From positions 1,922,001 through 1,986,000 of the forward strand of contig NZ_JBHUDY010000001.1 of assembly GCF_042678385.1 (NCBI RefSeq): a stretch of 64,000 nt of DNA, read 5' to 3'. The position numbers and the translations under genes were made by a program. The stretch is from Sphingomonas_B tabacisoli (GTDB taxonomy: Bacteria > Pseudomonadota > Alphaproteobacteria > Sphingomonadales > Sphingomonadaceae). A model generated the notes under the pieces. That model made no database searches. It was not told the origin of the DNA and saw only the letters and a program-made list of their open reading frames with translations. Within the stretch, counting starts at the first letter, position 1. Every line of letters starts with the position of its first letter. Below are positions 1 through 8,423 of the stretch, one piece after another.

Positions 1-1251
1 CGGCAGCTCGGGCGCGAATTGCTGGCAGAACAAGCTCGCGACATGCGCGCCCTTCGGCGCCAGCGTATCGTCAAGCGTGGACGGGATCAGCATCTCGACG
101 ATCGGCTTTTTCGACCAGCCGAACGCGCGCGCGTCGGTGAACGCCTGGTCCATATAATCGAGCGTCGGCGCGATCACGATGCCGCTCGCCAGATGCTCGC
201 CGGGCTCGGGCAGGCAAGTAAAGCGCGGCAGCTCGGACAGCGCGACGTTCATCCGGAAGGTGCCGGAGCCCGCCTTGTAGCTCTTGATCCGGCGCGCGAA
301 GTCTGGCGGTAAGTCGCTTGAATCGACAAGCTTTCCGTAAAGCAGTTTCGGCCCGACATTGGCCACGACCCGCTTGGCGAAGAGCTCGCGGCCGTCCTCC
401 AGCGCGACGCCCACCGCCTTGCCGGCATCGACCAGCACTTTCTCGACCGGCGCATCGGTCATGATCTCGACGCCGGCCGCTTCGCACGCCTGCCGCATCG
501 CGCCGGTGATCGCGCCCATGCCGCCGATCGCGTGACCCCAGGCGCCCTTCACCCCGTTCACCTCGCCGAACACATGGTGGAGCAGCACATACGCGCTGCC
601 GGGCGTGTCCGGGCTGGCATAGTTGCCGACCACCGCATCGAAGCCGAACGCCGCCTTGACCGGATCGCTCTCGAACCAGCCGTCGAGGAACGTCCGCGCC
701 GATTTGACGAACAGGTCGAGCAGGTCGCGTTGGCCTTCGAGACCGAGCTTCGCCATCCGCCGCCCCGGCGAGATGCCGCGCAGCAGCTCGCTCCAGCCGC
801 CGCCCGCGTTCGGCGGCGTCTGCAGCGCCAGGTCGCGCAGCACGTCGGCGATCCGGTCGAGCGAATCGTAATAGGCCGGCAGCGCCTCGGCATCGCGCGT
901 GGAGTATTTCGCGAACTCGGCCTGGGTCCGCTCCAGTCCTCCTCCGAGCTTCAGATAATTTTTGTCGTCGAGCGGCAGAAAGTTGGAGATCGGGCGGTGC
1001 ACCACCCGCAGCCCCCAATCCGCAAGCCGCATGTCGCGGATCACCTTCGCTTGGAGCAGGCTCACCGTGTAGCTCGCCGTCGAATTGCGGAAACCGGGAT
1101 GGAATTCTTCGGTGACCGCGGCACCGCCGACGATGGATCGGCGCTCGACGATCAGCACCTTCAGCCCGGCGCGCGCAAGATACCAGGCGCAGGTCAAACC
1201 GTTGTGCCCGCCGCCGACGATCAGTGCGTCGTATGTAGATTTTGCGCCCAA
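1..1251 (-). CDS. FAD-dependent phytoene-dehydrogenase-like oxidoreductase (3' end outside window)
   Basis: The frame opens with a TTG at 1251 directly after an in-frame stop at 1255-1257, so no ATG start exists. The N-terminus reads YDALIVGGGHNGLTCAWYLA, a Rossmann GxGxxN/G dinucleotide motif, followed about 15 residues later by an acidic end of strand two (LIVERR) and GGAAVTEEF, typical of the COG1233 phytoene desaturase/amine-oxidase fold. The family oxidises carotenoid precursors or related lipids with FAD; the substrate here cannot be told. About 417 codons are visible and the C-terminus runs off the window edge. It is transcribed toward the left edge and is separated from alaS by an inverted repeat at 1262-1358. 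The start is uncertain because TTG is rare and the upstream GGGTGAGG is only a fair ribosome site. Confidence 0.75.
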   Translation of the reverse strand, partial: MGAKSTYDALIVGGGHNGLTCAWYLARAGLKVLIVERRSIVGGAAVTEEFHPGFRNSTASYTVSLLQAKVIRDMRLADWGLRVVHRPISNFLPLDDKNYLKLGGGLERTQAEFAKYSTRDAEALPAYYDSLDRIADVLRDLALQTPPNAGGGWSELLRGISPGRRMAKLGLEGQRDLLDLFVKSARTFLDGWFESDPVKAAFGFDAVVGNYASPDTPGSAYVLLHHVFGEVNGVKGAWGHAIGGMGAITGAMRQACEAAGVEIMTDAPVEKVLVDAGKAVGVALEDGRELFAKRVVANVGPKLLYGKLVDSSDLPPDFARRIKSYKAGSGTFRMNVALSELPRFTCLPEPGEHLASGIVIAPTLDYMDQAFTDARAFGWSKKPIVEMLIPSTLDDTLAPKGAHVASLFCQQFAPELP

Positions 1252-1261
1252 GCCTCACCCC

Positions 1262-1358
1262 ACTCCGTTCGGGCTGAGCTTGTCGAAGCCCTGCCCTTCT
1301 TGTTCGAGCCCCGTAAAGAACAAGAACAGGCCTTCGACAAGCTCAGGCTGGACGGAGT
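1262..1358. repeat. Dispersed palindromic repeat, family A, copy 1
   Basis: Two arms, about 1262-1293 and 1326-1358, are near-perfect inverted copies around the core CTGAGCTTGTCGAAG, with a less conserved pyrimidine-rich inner part (cccttcttgttc paired to gaacaagaac). Related copies lie at about 13384-13476, 17808-17907, 32708-32743 and 55503-55560. It fills the gap between alaS and the flavin oxidoreductase and could form a long hairpin in RNA. Confidence 0.85.
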
Positions 1359-1369
1359 TTGAGCCGAAC

Positions 1370-4021
1370 TTAGGCCGCCTCAGCCATCTCGCCGAGCGCG
1401 GCCTTCACCGCGGCGACCGCATCGGCAGCCTTCGCGCCGTCCGGTCCGCCGCCCTGCGCCATGTCCGGCCGGCCGCCGCCGCCTTGGCCGCCCAGTTCCG
1501 CGACTGCCCGCTTCACGAGATCGACCGCGCTCGGCTGCCCGGCAAGATCGTCGGTCACGCCGACCGCGACGGACGCACGGCCGTCATTGACCGCGACCAG
1601 CACCGCCACCCCTGACCCCACGCGCGCCTTCAGCTCGTCGACCGCGCCGCGCAGGCCCTTGGGATCGAGCCCTTCGACCACCTGGCCGATAAAGCCGTGG
1701 CCGCCGACCTGCTCCGGCCCGGCCGCCTCGGCTTTGCCGCCACCGCCCAACGCCAGTGCTTTCTTGGCGTCGGCCAGCTCGCGCTCGAGCCGCCGGCGCT
1801 CTTCAATCAATGCCGTAACGCGCGCCGGCACTTCCTCCGGAGAAGCCTTCAGCGCTGAGGCCGCCTCGCGCAGCCGCTCCTCGCGCGCGTTCAGCCACAG
1901 TCGCGCCGCCTCGCCGGTCAGCGCCTCGATGCGCCGCACGCCCGAGGAAACCGCGCTTTCCGAGACGATCTTCAACAGCGCGATATCGCCCGTGGCGTTG
2001 ACATGCGTGCCGCCGCACAGCTCGACGGAATAGGCGTCGCGGCCCATCGACAGCACGCGCACCTCGTCGCCGTACTTTTCGCCGAACAGCGCCATCGCGC
2101 CGGCCGCAATCGCGTCGTCGGGCGTCATTAGCCGCGTCGAGACAAGCTCGTTCGCCCGGATCTGCGCGTTCACATCGGCCTCGACCGCGGCGATTTCATC
2201 GGCAGTCAGTGCCTGCGGATGCGAGAAGTCGAAGCGGAAGCGATCGGCCGCGACCAGCGATCCCTTCTGCGTCACATGCCCGCCCAACCGCTTGCGCAGC
2301 GCCGCGTGCAGCAGGTGCGTCGCTGAATGGTTGGCCCGGATGCGGTCGCGCCGTTCGGCGTCGACCGCCAGATGCACCGGATCGCCGACGGCGACTTCGC
2401 CGCTCTCGATCACCATGTGGTGCGCGTGAAGCCGCCCGAGCGGCTTCGACGTGTCCTCAACAACGGCCCGCAAGCCTTTGTCTCCGGTGACAATCCCGGA
2501 ATCACCCATCTGCCCGCCGCTTTCGGCATAAAATGGCGTCTGGTTGGTCAACAGCACGACCTTCTCGCCGGCCGAGGCATGGTGAACCGCCTCGCCGTCG
2601 CGCACGATGGCGACCACCTCGCCCTCGCCCTCGGTGCCGGTATAGCCGATGAACTCCGTCGACCCGTTCGCTTCGGCAAGGTCGAACCACACCTCTTCCG
2701 ACGCCTTCGCGCCCGATCCCTTCCATGCCGCGCGCGCCGCCGCCTTCTGCTCGGCCATCGCTTCGTCGAAGCCCAGCCGGTCGACGTTCAAGCCCTGCGC
2801 ACGAAGCGCGTCCTCGGTCAGATCATAGGGGAAGCCGTAGGTGTCGTAGAGCTTGAACGCGACCGCGCCCGGCAGCGTCTCGCCCGCCTTCATGTTGCCG
2901 GTCGCTTCGTCCAGCAGCCGCAGCCCATTCGCCAGCGTCTGGCGGAAGCGCGTCTCTTCCTGCTTCAACGTCGCTTCGATCAGCGGCTGCGCCCGCACCA
3001 GCTCGGGGAAAGCCGCGCCCATTTCGGACACCAGCGATGGCACCAGTCGGTGCATCAGCGGCTCCTTGGCGCCGATGAGGTGCGCGTGCCGCATCGCGCG
3101 CCGCATGATCCGGCGCAGCACATAGCCGCGGCCCTCGTTCGCCGGCAGCACGCCGTCCGCCACGAGGAAACCCGAGGCGCGCAGATGGTCCGCGATCACC
3201 CTATGCGACGCCTTGTGCTCGCCGTCCGCGGGCGTGTGGGTCAGCTCGGAGCTGGCCCCGATCAGCGCCTTGAACGTGTCCGTGTCGTAATTGTCGTGCA
3301 CGCCCTGCATCACGGCGGCGATGCGCTCCAAACCCATGCCGGTGTCGATCGATGGGCGCGGCAGGTCGCGGACGATCTCGTTCGCTTCCTGCTCATACTG
3401 CATGAAGACGAGGTTCCAGATCTCGGTGAACCTGTCGCCGTCCTCATCCGGGCTGCCGGGAGGGCCTCCGGGGATATGCGCGCCATGATCGTAGAAGATT
3501 TCGGAGCACGGGCCGCACGGGCCATTGTCGCCCATCGCCCAGAAATTGTCCTTCGTCGGGATGCGGATGATGCGGTCGTCGGGCAGTCCCGCGATCCGCT
3601 TCCACAGAGAGAACGCCTCGTCGTCGGTGTGATAGACGGTGACGAGCAACCGGTCCTTGTCGATCCCGTACTCGCGCGTGATCAGGTTCCAGGCGAGGCC
3701 GATCGCCCGTTCCTTGAAATAGTCGCCGAAGGAAAAATTCCCCAGCATTTCGAAGAAGGTATGATGCCTGGCCGTATAACCGACATTGTCGAGATCGTTG
3801 TGCTTGCCGCCCGCGCGCACGCACTTCTGCGAGCTGACGGCGGTCGAATACGGCCGCGTCTCGAGGCCGGTGAACACGTTCTTGAACGGCACCATGCCCG
3901 CATTCACGAACATCAGCGTCGGATCGTTGTGCGGCACCAGCGGCGCGGACGGAACGCGCGCATGCCCCTCGCCTTCGAAATAGTCGAGAAAGGTCCGGCG
4001 AATGTCGTTGGTCGAGCTCAT
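1370..4021 (-). CDS. alaS: Alanyl-tRNA synthetase
   Basis: An 883-residue class II synthetase that charges tRNA-Ala in the cytoplasm. It starts MSSTNDIRRTFLDYFEGEGH; the N-terminal catalytic domain shows HHTFFEMLGNFSFGDYFKE (motif 2 region), CGPCSEI and GMGLERI. The editing domain has the zinc motif NHSATHLLHAALR plus CGGTH, and a glycine-rich C-Ala domain follows. Length matches bacterial AlaRS. The ATG at 4021 is chosen because it matches the family N-terminus; the same frame stays open to 4378 but that stretch runs over the divergent EF-G-like gene and has no homology. A 160-bp gap separates the two divergent starts, so both promoters should lie between 4022 and 4181. Confidence 0.97.
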   Translation of the reverse strand: MSSTNDIRRTFLDYFEGEGHARVPSAPLVPHNDPTLMFVNAGMVPFKNVFTGLETRPYSTAVSSQKCVRAGGKHNDLDNVGYTARHHTFFEMLGNFSFGDYFKERAIGLAWNLITREYGIDKDRLLVTVYHTDDEAFSLWKRIAGLPDDRIIRIPTKDNFWAMGDNGPCGPCSEIFYDHGAHIPGGPPGSPDEDGDRFTEIWNLVFMQYEQEANEIVRDLPRPSIDTGMGLERIAAVMQGVHDNYDTDTFKALIGASSELTHTPADGEHKASHRVIADHLRASGFLVADGVLPANEGRGYVLRRIMRRAMRHAHLIGAKEPLMHRLVPSLVSEMGAAFPELVRAQPLIEATLKQEETRFRQTLANGLRLLDEATGNMKAGETLPGAVAFKLYDTYGFPYDLTEDALRAQGLNVDRLGFDEAMAEQKAAARAAWKGSGAKASEEVWFDLAEANGSTEFIGYTGTEGEGEVVAIVRDGEAVHHASAGEKVVLLTNQTPFYAESGGQMGDSGIVTGDKGLRAVVEDTSKPLGRLHAHHMVIESGEVAVGDPVHLAVDAERRDRIRANHSATHLLHAALRKRLGGHVTQKGSLVAADRFRFDFSHPQALTADEIAAVEADVNAQIRANELVSTRLMTPDDAIAAGAMALFGEKYGDEVRVLSMGRDAYSVELCGGTHVNATGDIALLKIVSESAVSSGVRRIEALTGEAARLWLNAREERLREAASALKASPEEVPARVTALIEERRRLERELADAKKALALGGGGKAEAAGPEQVGGHGFIGQVVEGLDPKGLRGAVDELKARVGSGVAVLVAVNDGRASVAVGVTDDLAGQPSAVDLVKRAVAELGGQGGGGRPDMAQGGGPDGAKAADAVAAVKAALGEMAEAA

Positions 4022-4181
4022 ACGCGCGCGATGTAAGATACAGCGATGAACCGGGCAACCGATTAGCCGGACGGGGCTTGACCGAAACAATCCACAGGCA
4101 GACCATCGCGCCTTCGACTCACAGACGCGAGATGTGCCGCGTCTCTTTCGCGGACTGCTCGCGCAGACGAAGGAGACGAGC

Positions 4182-6194
4182 ATGCCTGGTAGATCGGACG
4201 GCACACGCGCGATCGCGCTTGTTGGGCCTGGCGGAGCTGGCAAGACCAGCCTTGCCGAGGCCCTTCTTTTTTGTGCTGGAGCCATAGGCCGACAAGGCAG
4301 CGTCGATGCCGGCACCTGCATCGGCGATTCCTGCCCGGAAGCGCGCGCGCGCGGCGGCTCGACCGAGCTGAACGTCATGCATTTCGATTATCTCGACGAC
4401 CATTATGCGCTGGTCGACACGCCCGGATCGGTCGGCTTCGTCGCCGATGGAGCGCTCGGCCTCGCGGTCTGCGACCTTGCGGTGGTGGTGATCGACCCGG
4501 AACAGGGCCGCGCCCAGCTTGCCGAGCCGACGCTCCGCCAGCTCGAGACGATGGACATTCCGCACATCATTTTCGTGAACAAGATCGACCAGGCGCGAGG
4601 GCGGCTGCGCGATCTTCTCGAAGTGCTGCAGCCGCTTTCCGCCAAGCCCCTCCTCGCGCGGCACATCCCCATCTGGGAAGGCGACCGGATCACCGGCTTC
4701 GTCGATGTCGGGCTGGAGCGCGCTTTCCATTACGTGCCCGGCAAGCCTTCCGAGCGCACCGAGATTCCGGCCGAACTGATGGAACGCGAGGTCGCCGACC
4801 GGATGCACTTGCTCGAACAGCTCGCCGATCATGACGATTCGCTCCTAGAACAATTATTGATGGACGAGACGCCCGACCAGAAAACAGTGCTGGCCGACCT
4901 CGCCCGCGAAACCGGCGAGCATCTGGGCGTGCCGGTGATGTTCGGATCGGCGCTGAACGGCTTCGGCGTCCGGCGGCTGCTAAAGGCGCTCCGCCACGAA
5001 GCGCCGGCGCCCGACCGCGCGGCATTGCGCCTCGGCACGGACGAGGCCTGCGCGTTCGTATTCAAGGTCTCGAACGGCAATCAGATCGGCCGCCTCGCCT
5101 ATACGCGCGTCTTTGGCGGCACGCTGCAGGAAGGCGCGGAGCTGAACGGGACGCGTATCGGCACGCTGCTCCGCCTTCAGGGCGAGAAAACCACCAAGAT
5201 TTCGTGCGCCGAGCAGGGCGACGTGATCGCCATCGCCAAGCTGGAAGGCGCGCAGGCCGGTCAGTGGCTGAGCGCCAAGGGCAAGACCTTCCCGCCGCCC
5301 GATATCGAGCGGCTCGCAGCCAATGCCGTGATCGCGATCGCGCCCAAGAACCGCAACGACGACGTGAAGCTATCGACGGCGCTGCACAAGTTGACCGAGG
5401 AGGATTCTTCGCTCTCCTGGGAACAGGACGAAGTGCATCACGAAACCCTGCTGAAAGGCATGGGCGACGAGCATCTGAACGTCGTGTTGGCGCGGCTGAA
5501 GCGCCGCTATGGCGTCGACGTCACCTCCCGTCCCGCGACGATCGGCTACAAGGAATCGATCCGCAAGTCGGTGACCCAGCGCGGGCGGCACAAGAAACAG
5601 TCGGGCGGCCACGGCCAGTATGGCGACTGCGTGATCGAGCTGCGGCCCCTGCCCCGCGGCTCCGGCTTCGTGTTCGAGGACAAGATCACCGGCGGTGCGA
5701 TCCCGCGCCAGTACATCCCGGCGGTCGAGGCCGGCATCAAGGATGCGATGGAAAAAGGCCCGCTCGGTTTCCCGGTGGTCGATGTCGCCGTCACGCTGAC
5801 CGACGGCAGCTTCCACTCGGTCGACAGCTCCGAGCTGGCGTTCCGCACGGCGGGCCGCATCGCGATGAGCGAAGCGCTCGCCGCTGCCCAGCCCTATCTG
5901 CTGGAGCCGATCTGCAAGGTGACGATCACGGCGCCGAACGCCGCGACGTCGCGCGTCACCTCGACCGTCTCGTCACGGCGCGGCCAGATGCTCGGCATGG
6001 AGCCGCGCGACGGCTGGCACCGCTGGGATCATGTCGAGGCGCTGATGCCGGAAGCGTCGCTGCGCGGCCTGGATGCGGACCTGCGGTCGCTGAGCCAGGG
6101 CCTCGCGACCTACACCGCCGAGTTCGATCATCTGCAGGAAATCAGCGGGAAACTCGCCGACGAAGTGGTCAGCAAGCAGTTGGAACCTGCGTAG
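4182..6194 (+). CDS. Degenerate elongation factor G-like GTPase
   Basis: A 670-residue EF-G paralogue. The start at 4182 is preceded by AAGGAGACGAGC, a strong ribosome site. Domain G has the P-loop GPGGAGKTS (residues 16-23) and NKID, but switch I carries RARGGST instead of RGIT, and the DTPGH motif reads DTPGS, so Ser83 stands where EF-G has its catalytic His. Domains II-V follow with normal features, for example PATIGYKESIRKSVTQ and GHGQYGD of domain IV. Alphaproteobacteria often carry such a second EF-G-like protein whose role is unsettled; it is unlikely to be the main translocase, which is normally with rpsL, rpsG and tuf. It is monocistronic and ends in a run of palindromic repeats. Confidence 0.85.
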   Translation: MPGRSDGTRAIALVGPGGAGKTSLAEALLFCAGAIGRQGSVDAGTCIGDSCPEARARGGSTELNVMHFDYLDDHYALVDTPGSVGFVADGALGLAVCDLAVVVIDPEQGRAQLAEPTLRQLETMDIPHIIFVNKIDQARGRLRDLLEVLQPLSAKPLLARHIPIWEGDRITGFVDVGLERAFHYVPGKPSERTEIPAELMEREVADRMHLLEQLADHDDSLLEQLLMDETPDQKTVLADLARETGEHLGVPVMFGSALNGFGVRRLLKALRHEAPAPDRAALRLGTDEACAFVFKVSNGNQIGRLAYTRVFGGTLQEGAELNGTRIGTLLRLQGEKTTKISCAEQGDVIAIAKLEGAQAGQWLSAKGKTFPPPDIERLAANAVIAIAPKNRNDDVKLSTALHKLTEEDSSLSWEQDEVHHETLLKGMGDEHLNVVLARLKRRYGVDVTSRPATIGYKESIRKSVTQRGRHKKQSGGHGQYGDCVIELRPLPRGSGFVFEDKITGGAIPRQYIPAVEAGIKDAMEKGPLGFPVVDVAVTLTDGSFHSVDSSELAFRTAGRIAMSEALAAAQPYLLEPICKVTITAPNAATSRVTSTVSSRRGQMLGMEPRDGWHRWDHVEALMPEASLRGLDADLRSLSQGLATYTAEFDHLQEISGKLADEVVSKQLEPA

Positions 6195-6200
6195 CAACTA

Positions 6201-6338
6201 GCCCTCTCCCCGCCGGGGAGAGGGCCGGCCGCTTTAGCGGCCAGGGAGAGGGGCAGTCACCCTGCGTGCCGACTCTGCCCCTCTCCCGGCCTCGCTTTGC
6301 TCGTCCACCCTCTCCCCGGTGGGGAGAGGGTTGAAGGG
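6201..6338. repeat. Palindromic repeat cluster (ccctctcc...ggagaggg type)
   Basis: Several short inverted repeats follow one another: CCCTCTCC around 6203 with GGAGAGGG around 6216, GGCCGC/GCGGCC near 6227-6241, a CTCTCCCGGCC unit, and CCCTCTCCCCGG with a GGGGAGAGGG partner near 6306-6328. These can fold into consecutive hairpins between the convergent EF-G-like gene and the first glycine-zipper gene and may act as a bidirectional transcript end, though no T-run is obvious. Related units occur at 42138-42273 and 58505-58646. Confidence 0.7.
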
Positions 6339-6692
6339 CTAGTTACACCGCACCTTGCGGGTGGCCTCGCGGCCGAGCAACGCGCCGGCTGCAGCGCCAA
6401 GCACCGTGCCCGTGGTCCGGCTGCCATGCGTGTCGATCGCACGGCCGAGCAGAGCGCCGGCGCCTGCACCGACGATCAGGCCGGTGGTGCCGTTCGAGCG
6501 GCGGCAATAGGTCCGCCCATCGCGGCCCTGCCAAGTCGGGCCCGCATAGCTGTCGCCGCGATAATATTGCTGACGCGCCGCTTCCTCATGCGCGCGACGG
6601 CCATGCGCCGGCGCCCAGGGCGGCGGATCGGCAAGAGCCGGCACAGGCGCGGCCACCGCCGCGAGCGCGGCGCCCAAAATCAGTTTACGCAT
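6339..6692 (-). CDS. Glycine-zipper 2TM protein, tandem copy 1
   Basis: A 117-residue secreted protein. Residues 1-21 form a signal peptide ending ALA, followed by a polar stretch with RTYCRRSNGTTGLIVGAGAG and then GALLGRAID...GTVLGAAAGALLGRE, the paired glycine-zipper helices of the Rick_17kDa_Anti/glycine zipper 2TM family. A single Cys pair remains (Cys in the TYCRR segment and the final CN). Members sit in or on the outer membrane and are thought to stabilise the envelope; the exact role is not known. Start is supported by AAAGGGAGAACGAGT before the ATG. It is the last of three paralogous genes read in the same direction; the divergence between copies suggests an old duplication. Confidence 0.85.
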   Translation of the reverse strand: MRKLILGAALAAVAAPVPALADPPPWAPAHGRRAHEEAARQQYYRGDSYAGPTWQGRDGRTYCRRSNGTTGLIVGAGAGALLGRAIDTHGSRTTGTVLGAAAGALLGREATRKVRCN

Positions 6693-6715
6693 ACTCGTTC
6701 TCCCTTTGCCCCGAA

Positions 6716-6985
6716 TCAGCAGCGGCGATGGCGCTGGATGTGGCGGCCGAGCAGCGCGCCGCCCGCGGCGCCGATGATCGGGCCGGCCGCACCGTGCGTC
6801 ACTGCACTGCCGACAAGGGCGCCCGTAGCGCCGCCGACCAGCAGGCCAGTGGTGCCGTGGCCGCGCACGCAGCCGCGGTGATAGGAGTGCCGGGCCCGGT
6901 AATAACGGGCGTCCGCGGGGCTGACCGCCACCGGCGCGAGCGCGGTGGCGATCGAGGCTGCGACCATCAGTTTCTTCATGTTCAT
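6716..6985 (-). CDS. Glycine-zipper 2TM protein, tandem copy 2
   Basis: An 89-residue paralogue of its neighbours. After a signal peptide (KKLMVAASIATALAPVAVSPADA) it keeps the block CVRGHGTTGLLVGGATGALVG and ends with GAAGGALLGRHIQRHRRC, so the Cys before the zipper and the terminal Cys are conserved as in copy 1. Three ATG codons are possible (6991, 6985, 6979); 6985 is chosen because the GGAGG ribosome site is nine bases away, whereas it is too close to 6991. Only 23 bases separate it from copy 1. Function is presumed envelope-associated by family. Confidence 0.82.
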   Translation of the reverse strand: MNMKKLMVAASIATALAPVAVSPADARYYRARHSYHRGCVRGHGTTGLLVGGATGALVGSAVTHGAAGPIIGAAGGALLGRHIQRHRRC

Positions 6986-7014
6986 CTTCATTCTCCTCCC
7001 GAAATGAACGTCAG

Positions 7015-7329
7015 TTACCGGAAACAGTTCCGAGTCTGGCGGCTCCGCTGCACCTCGCGGCCGAGAAGCGCGCCGCCGGCGGCCCCCGCTACCGTGCCGA
7101 GCGTATGGTTGCGGCCGCCGTCAAGCGAGCGACCCAGCAGCGCGCCCAGCGCACCGCCCACGATCAGGCCAGTCGTTCCGTTTCCGCGACGACATCCATA
7201 GTAGCGGGGCTGCGCGTAATAGGTGCGGCCGCCGTTGTAATAGCCATAATGCGGCCGTGCCTGCGCCGGCGCTTCGATCGCGGGAACCGCGGTGCCTGCC
7301 ACTGCAAGGGCCATCATAAGCTTGCGCAT
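7015..7329 (-). CDS. Glycine-zipper 2TM protein, tandem copy 3
   Basis: A 104-residue secreted protein that begins MRKLMMALAVAGTAVPAIEAPAQA (signal peptide) followed by a Tyr/Gly-rich linker with YYNGG and YYAQPRYYG. The zipper block is CRRGNGTTGLIVGGALGALL with GTVAGAAGGALLGREVQRS, and a Cys lies near the C-terminus. AAGGAGACAATC precedes the ATG. It is the upstream-most of three same-strand paralogues and the probable first gene of a small operon; the 137-bp gap to pyrB, which reads away from it, should hold its promoter. Confidence 0.84.
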   Translation of the reverse strand: MRKLMMALAVAGTAVPAIEAPAQARPHYGYYNGGRTYYAQPRYYGCRRGNGTTGLIVGGALGALLGRSLDGGRNHTLGTVAGAAGGALLGREVQRSRQTRNCFR

Positions 7330-7466
7330 GATTGTCTCCTTCGAATCTTGCGAATCGGTAACTGCCAGACCGCGCCTGAACCGGCTCAGAGCGAGCCGTT
7401 CATCAGCCAGCAGGGTTGATTGACGCGGGTGACGGGGGCGCGATCACGCGCTAAGAGGCGGCTTTA

Positions 7467-8423
7467 ATGTCCGACGCGCTCCTGTTCCCCCACCGCGATC
7501 TCCTCGGGATTGCGGGACTTCAGCCGCACGAGATCATGTTCCTGCTCGATCAGGCGGAACAATGGGTCTCGCTCAACCGCGCCACCGAGAAGCGCGACGA
7601 CAGGCTGCACGGCCTGACCCTCATCAATGCCTTCTTCGAAAACTCGACGCGTACGCTGTTGAGTTTCGAGATCGCCGGCAAAAGACTGGGTGCGGACGTC
7701 GTCAACATGCACGCCGCACAGTCGAGCGTGAAGAAAGGCGAGACGCTGATCGACACCGCGATGACGCTCAACGCGATGCGTGCGGACGTCATGGTGATAC
7801 GCCATGCCAGCTCGGGCGCGGTGCGGCTGATCGCCGACAAGGTCGACTGCCCCGTGCTGAACGCCGGCGACGGGCGGCACGAGCACCCGACCCAGGCGCT
7901 GCTCGACGCGCTGACGATCCGCCATCGCAAAGGCACGGTCCACGGCCTCACCGTCGCGATCTGCGGCGACGTGCTGCACAGCCGCGTCGCGCGCTCGAAC
8001 ATCCTCTGCCTGACTTCGCTCGGCGCCGACGTGCGCGTGGTCGGGCCGCCGACCTTGATCTCCGCCGAGGTCGAACGGATGGGCGTGAAGACTTTCACCG
8101 ACTTCAACGCCGGGCTCGACGGCGCCGATGTCGTAATGATGCTCCGTCTCCAGACCGAGCGGATGACCGGCGGCTTTGTCCCATCGTTGCGCGAATACCA
8201 CCAGTTCTGGGGCCTGACGCCCGAGCGCCTCGCCCGCGCCAAGCCGGACGCGCTCGTGATGCACCCAGGCCCCATGAACCGCGGCGTCGAGATCGCGTCC
8301 AGTGTCGCCGATCACCCGGAGCGCTCGGCGATCACCGAGCAGGTTGAAATGGGGGTGGCCGTCCGCATGGCCTGCCTGGACGTGCTGACCCGCAGACGCC
8401 GCGGCGTGGAGGGCTGGGAATGA
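7467..8423 (+). CDS. pyrB: Aspartate carbamoyltransferase catalytic subunit
   Basis: A 318-residue enzyme that condenses carbamoyl phosphate with aspartate in pyrimidine synthesis. It shows the carbamoyl-phosphate site FFENSTRTLLSFE, SSVKKGET in the flexible 80s loop, and HPTQALLDALT, all standard for PyrB. Length fits the catalytic chain; no regulatory pyrI is near. The stop overlaps the start of the downstream dihydroorotase-like gene by four bases (ATGA), so the two are co-translated, as in bacteria where a non-catalytic dihydroorotase homologue is needed to assemble the transcarbamoylase complex. The ribosome site is weak (aagaggcggc about seven bases upstream). Confidence 0.96.
   Translation: MSDALLFPHRDLLGIAGLQPHEIMFLLDQAEQWVSLNRATEKRDDRLHGLTLINAFFENSTRTLLSFEIAGKRLGADVVNMHAAQSSVKKGETLIDTAMTLNAMRADVMVIRHASSGAVRLIADKVDCPVLNAGDGRHEHPTQALLDALTIRHRKGTVHGLTVAICGDVLHSRVARSNILCLTSLGADVRVVGPPTLISAEVERMGVKTFTDFNAGLDGADVVMMLRLQTERMTGGFVPSLREYHQFWGLTPERLARAKPDALVMHPGPMNRGVEIASSVADHPERSAITEQVEMGVAVRMACLDVLTRRRRGVEGWE

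Noticed and set aside
4022..4378. Upstream extension of the alaS frame
   Set aside because: It overlaps the divergent EF-G-like gene start and its ribosome site, and the family N-terminus begins at 4021.
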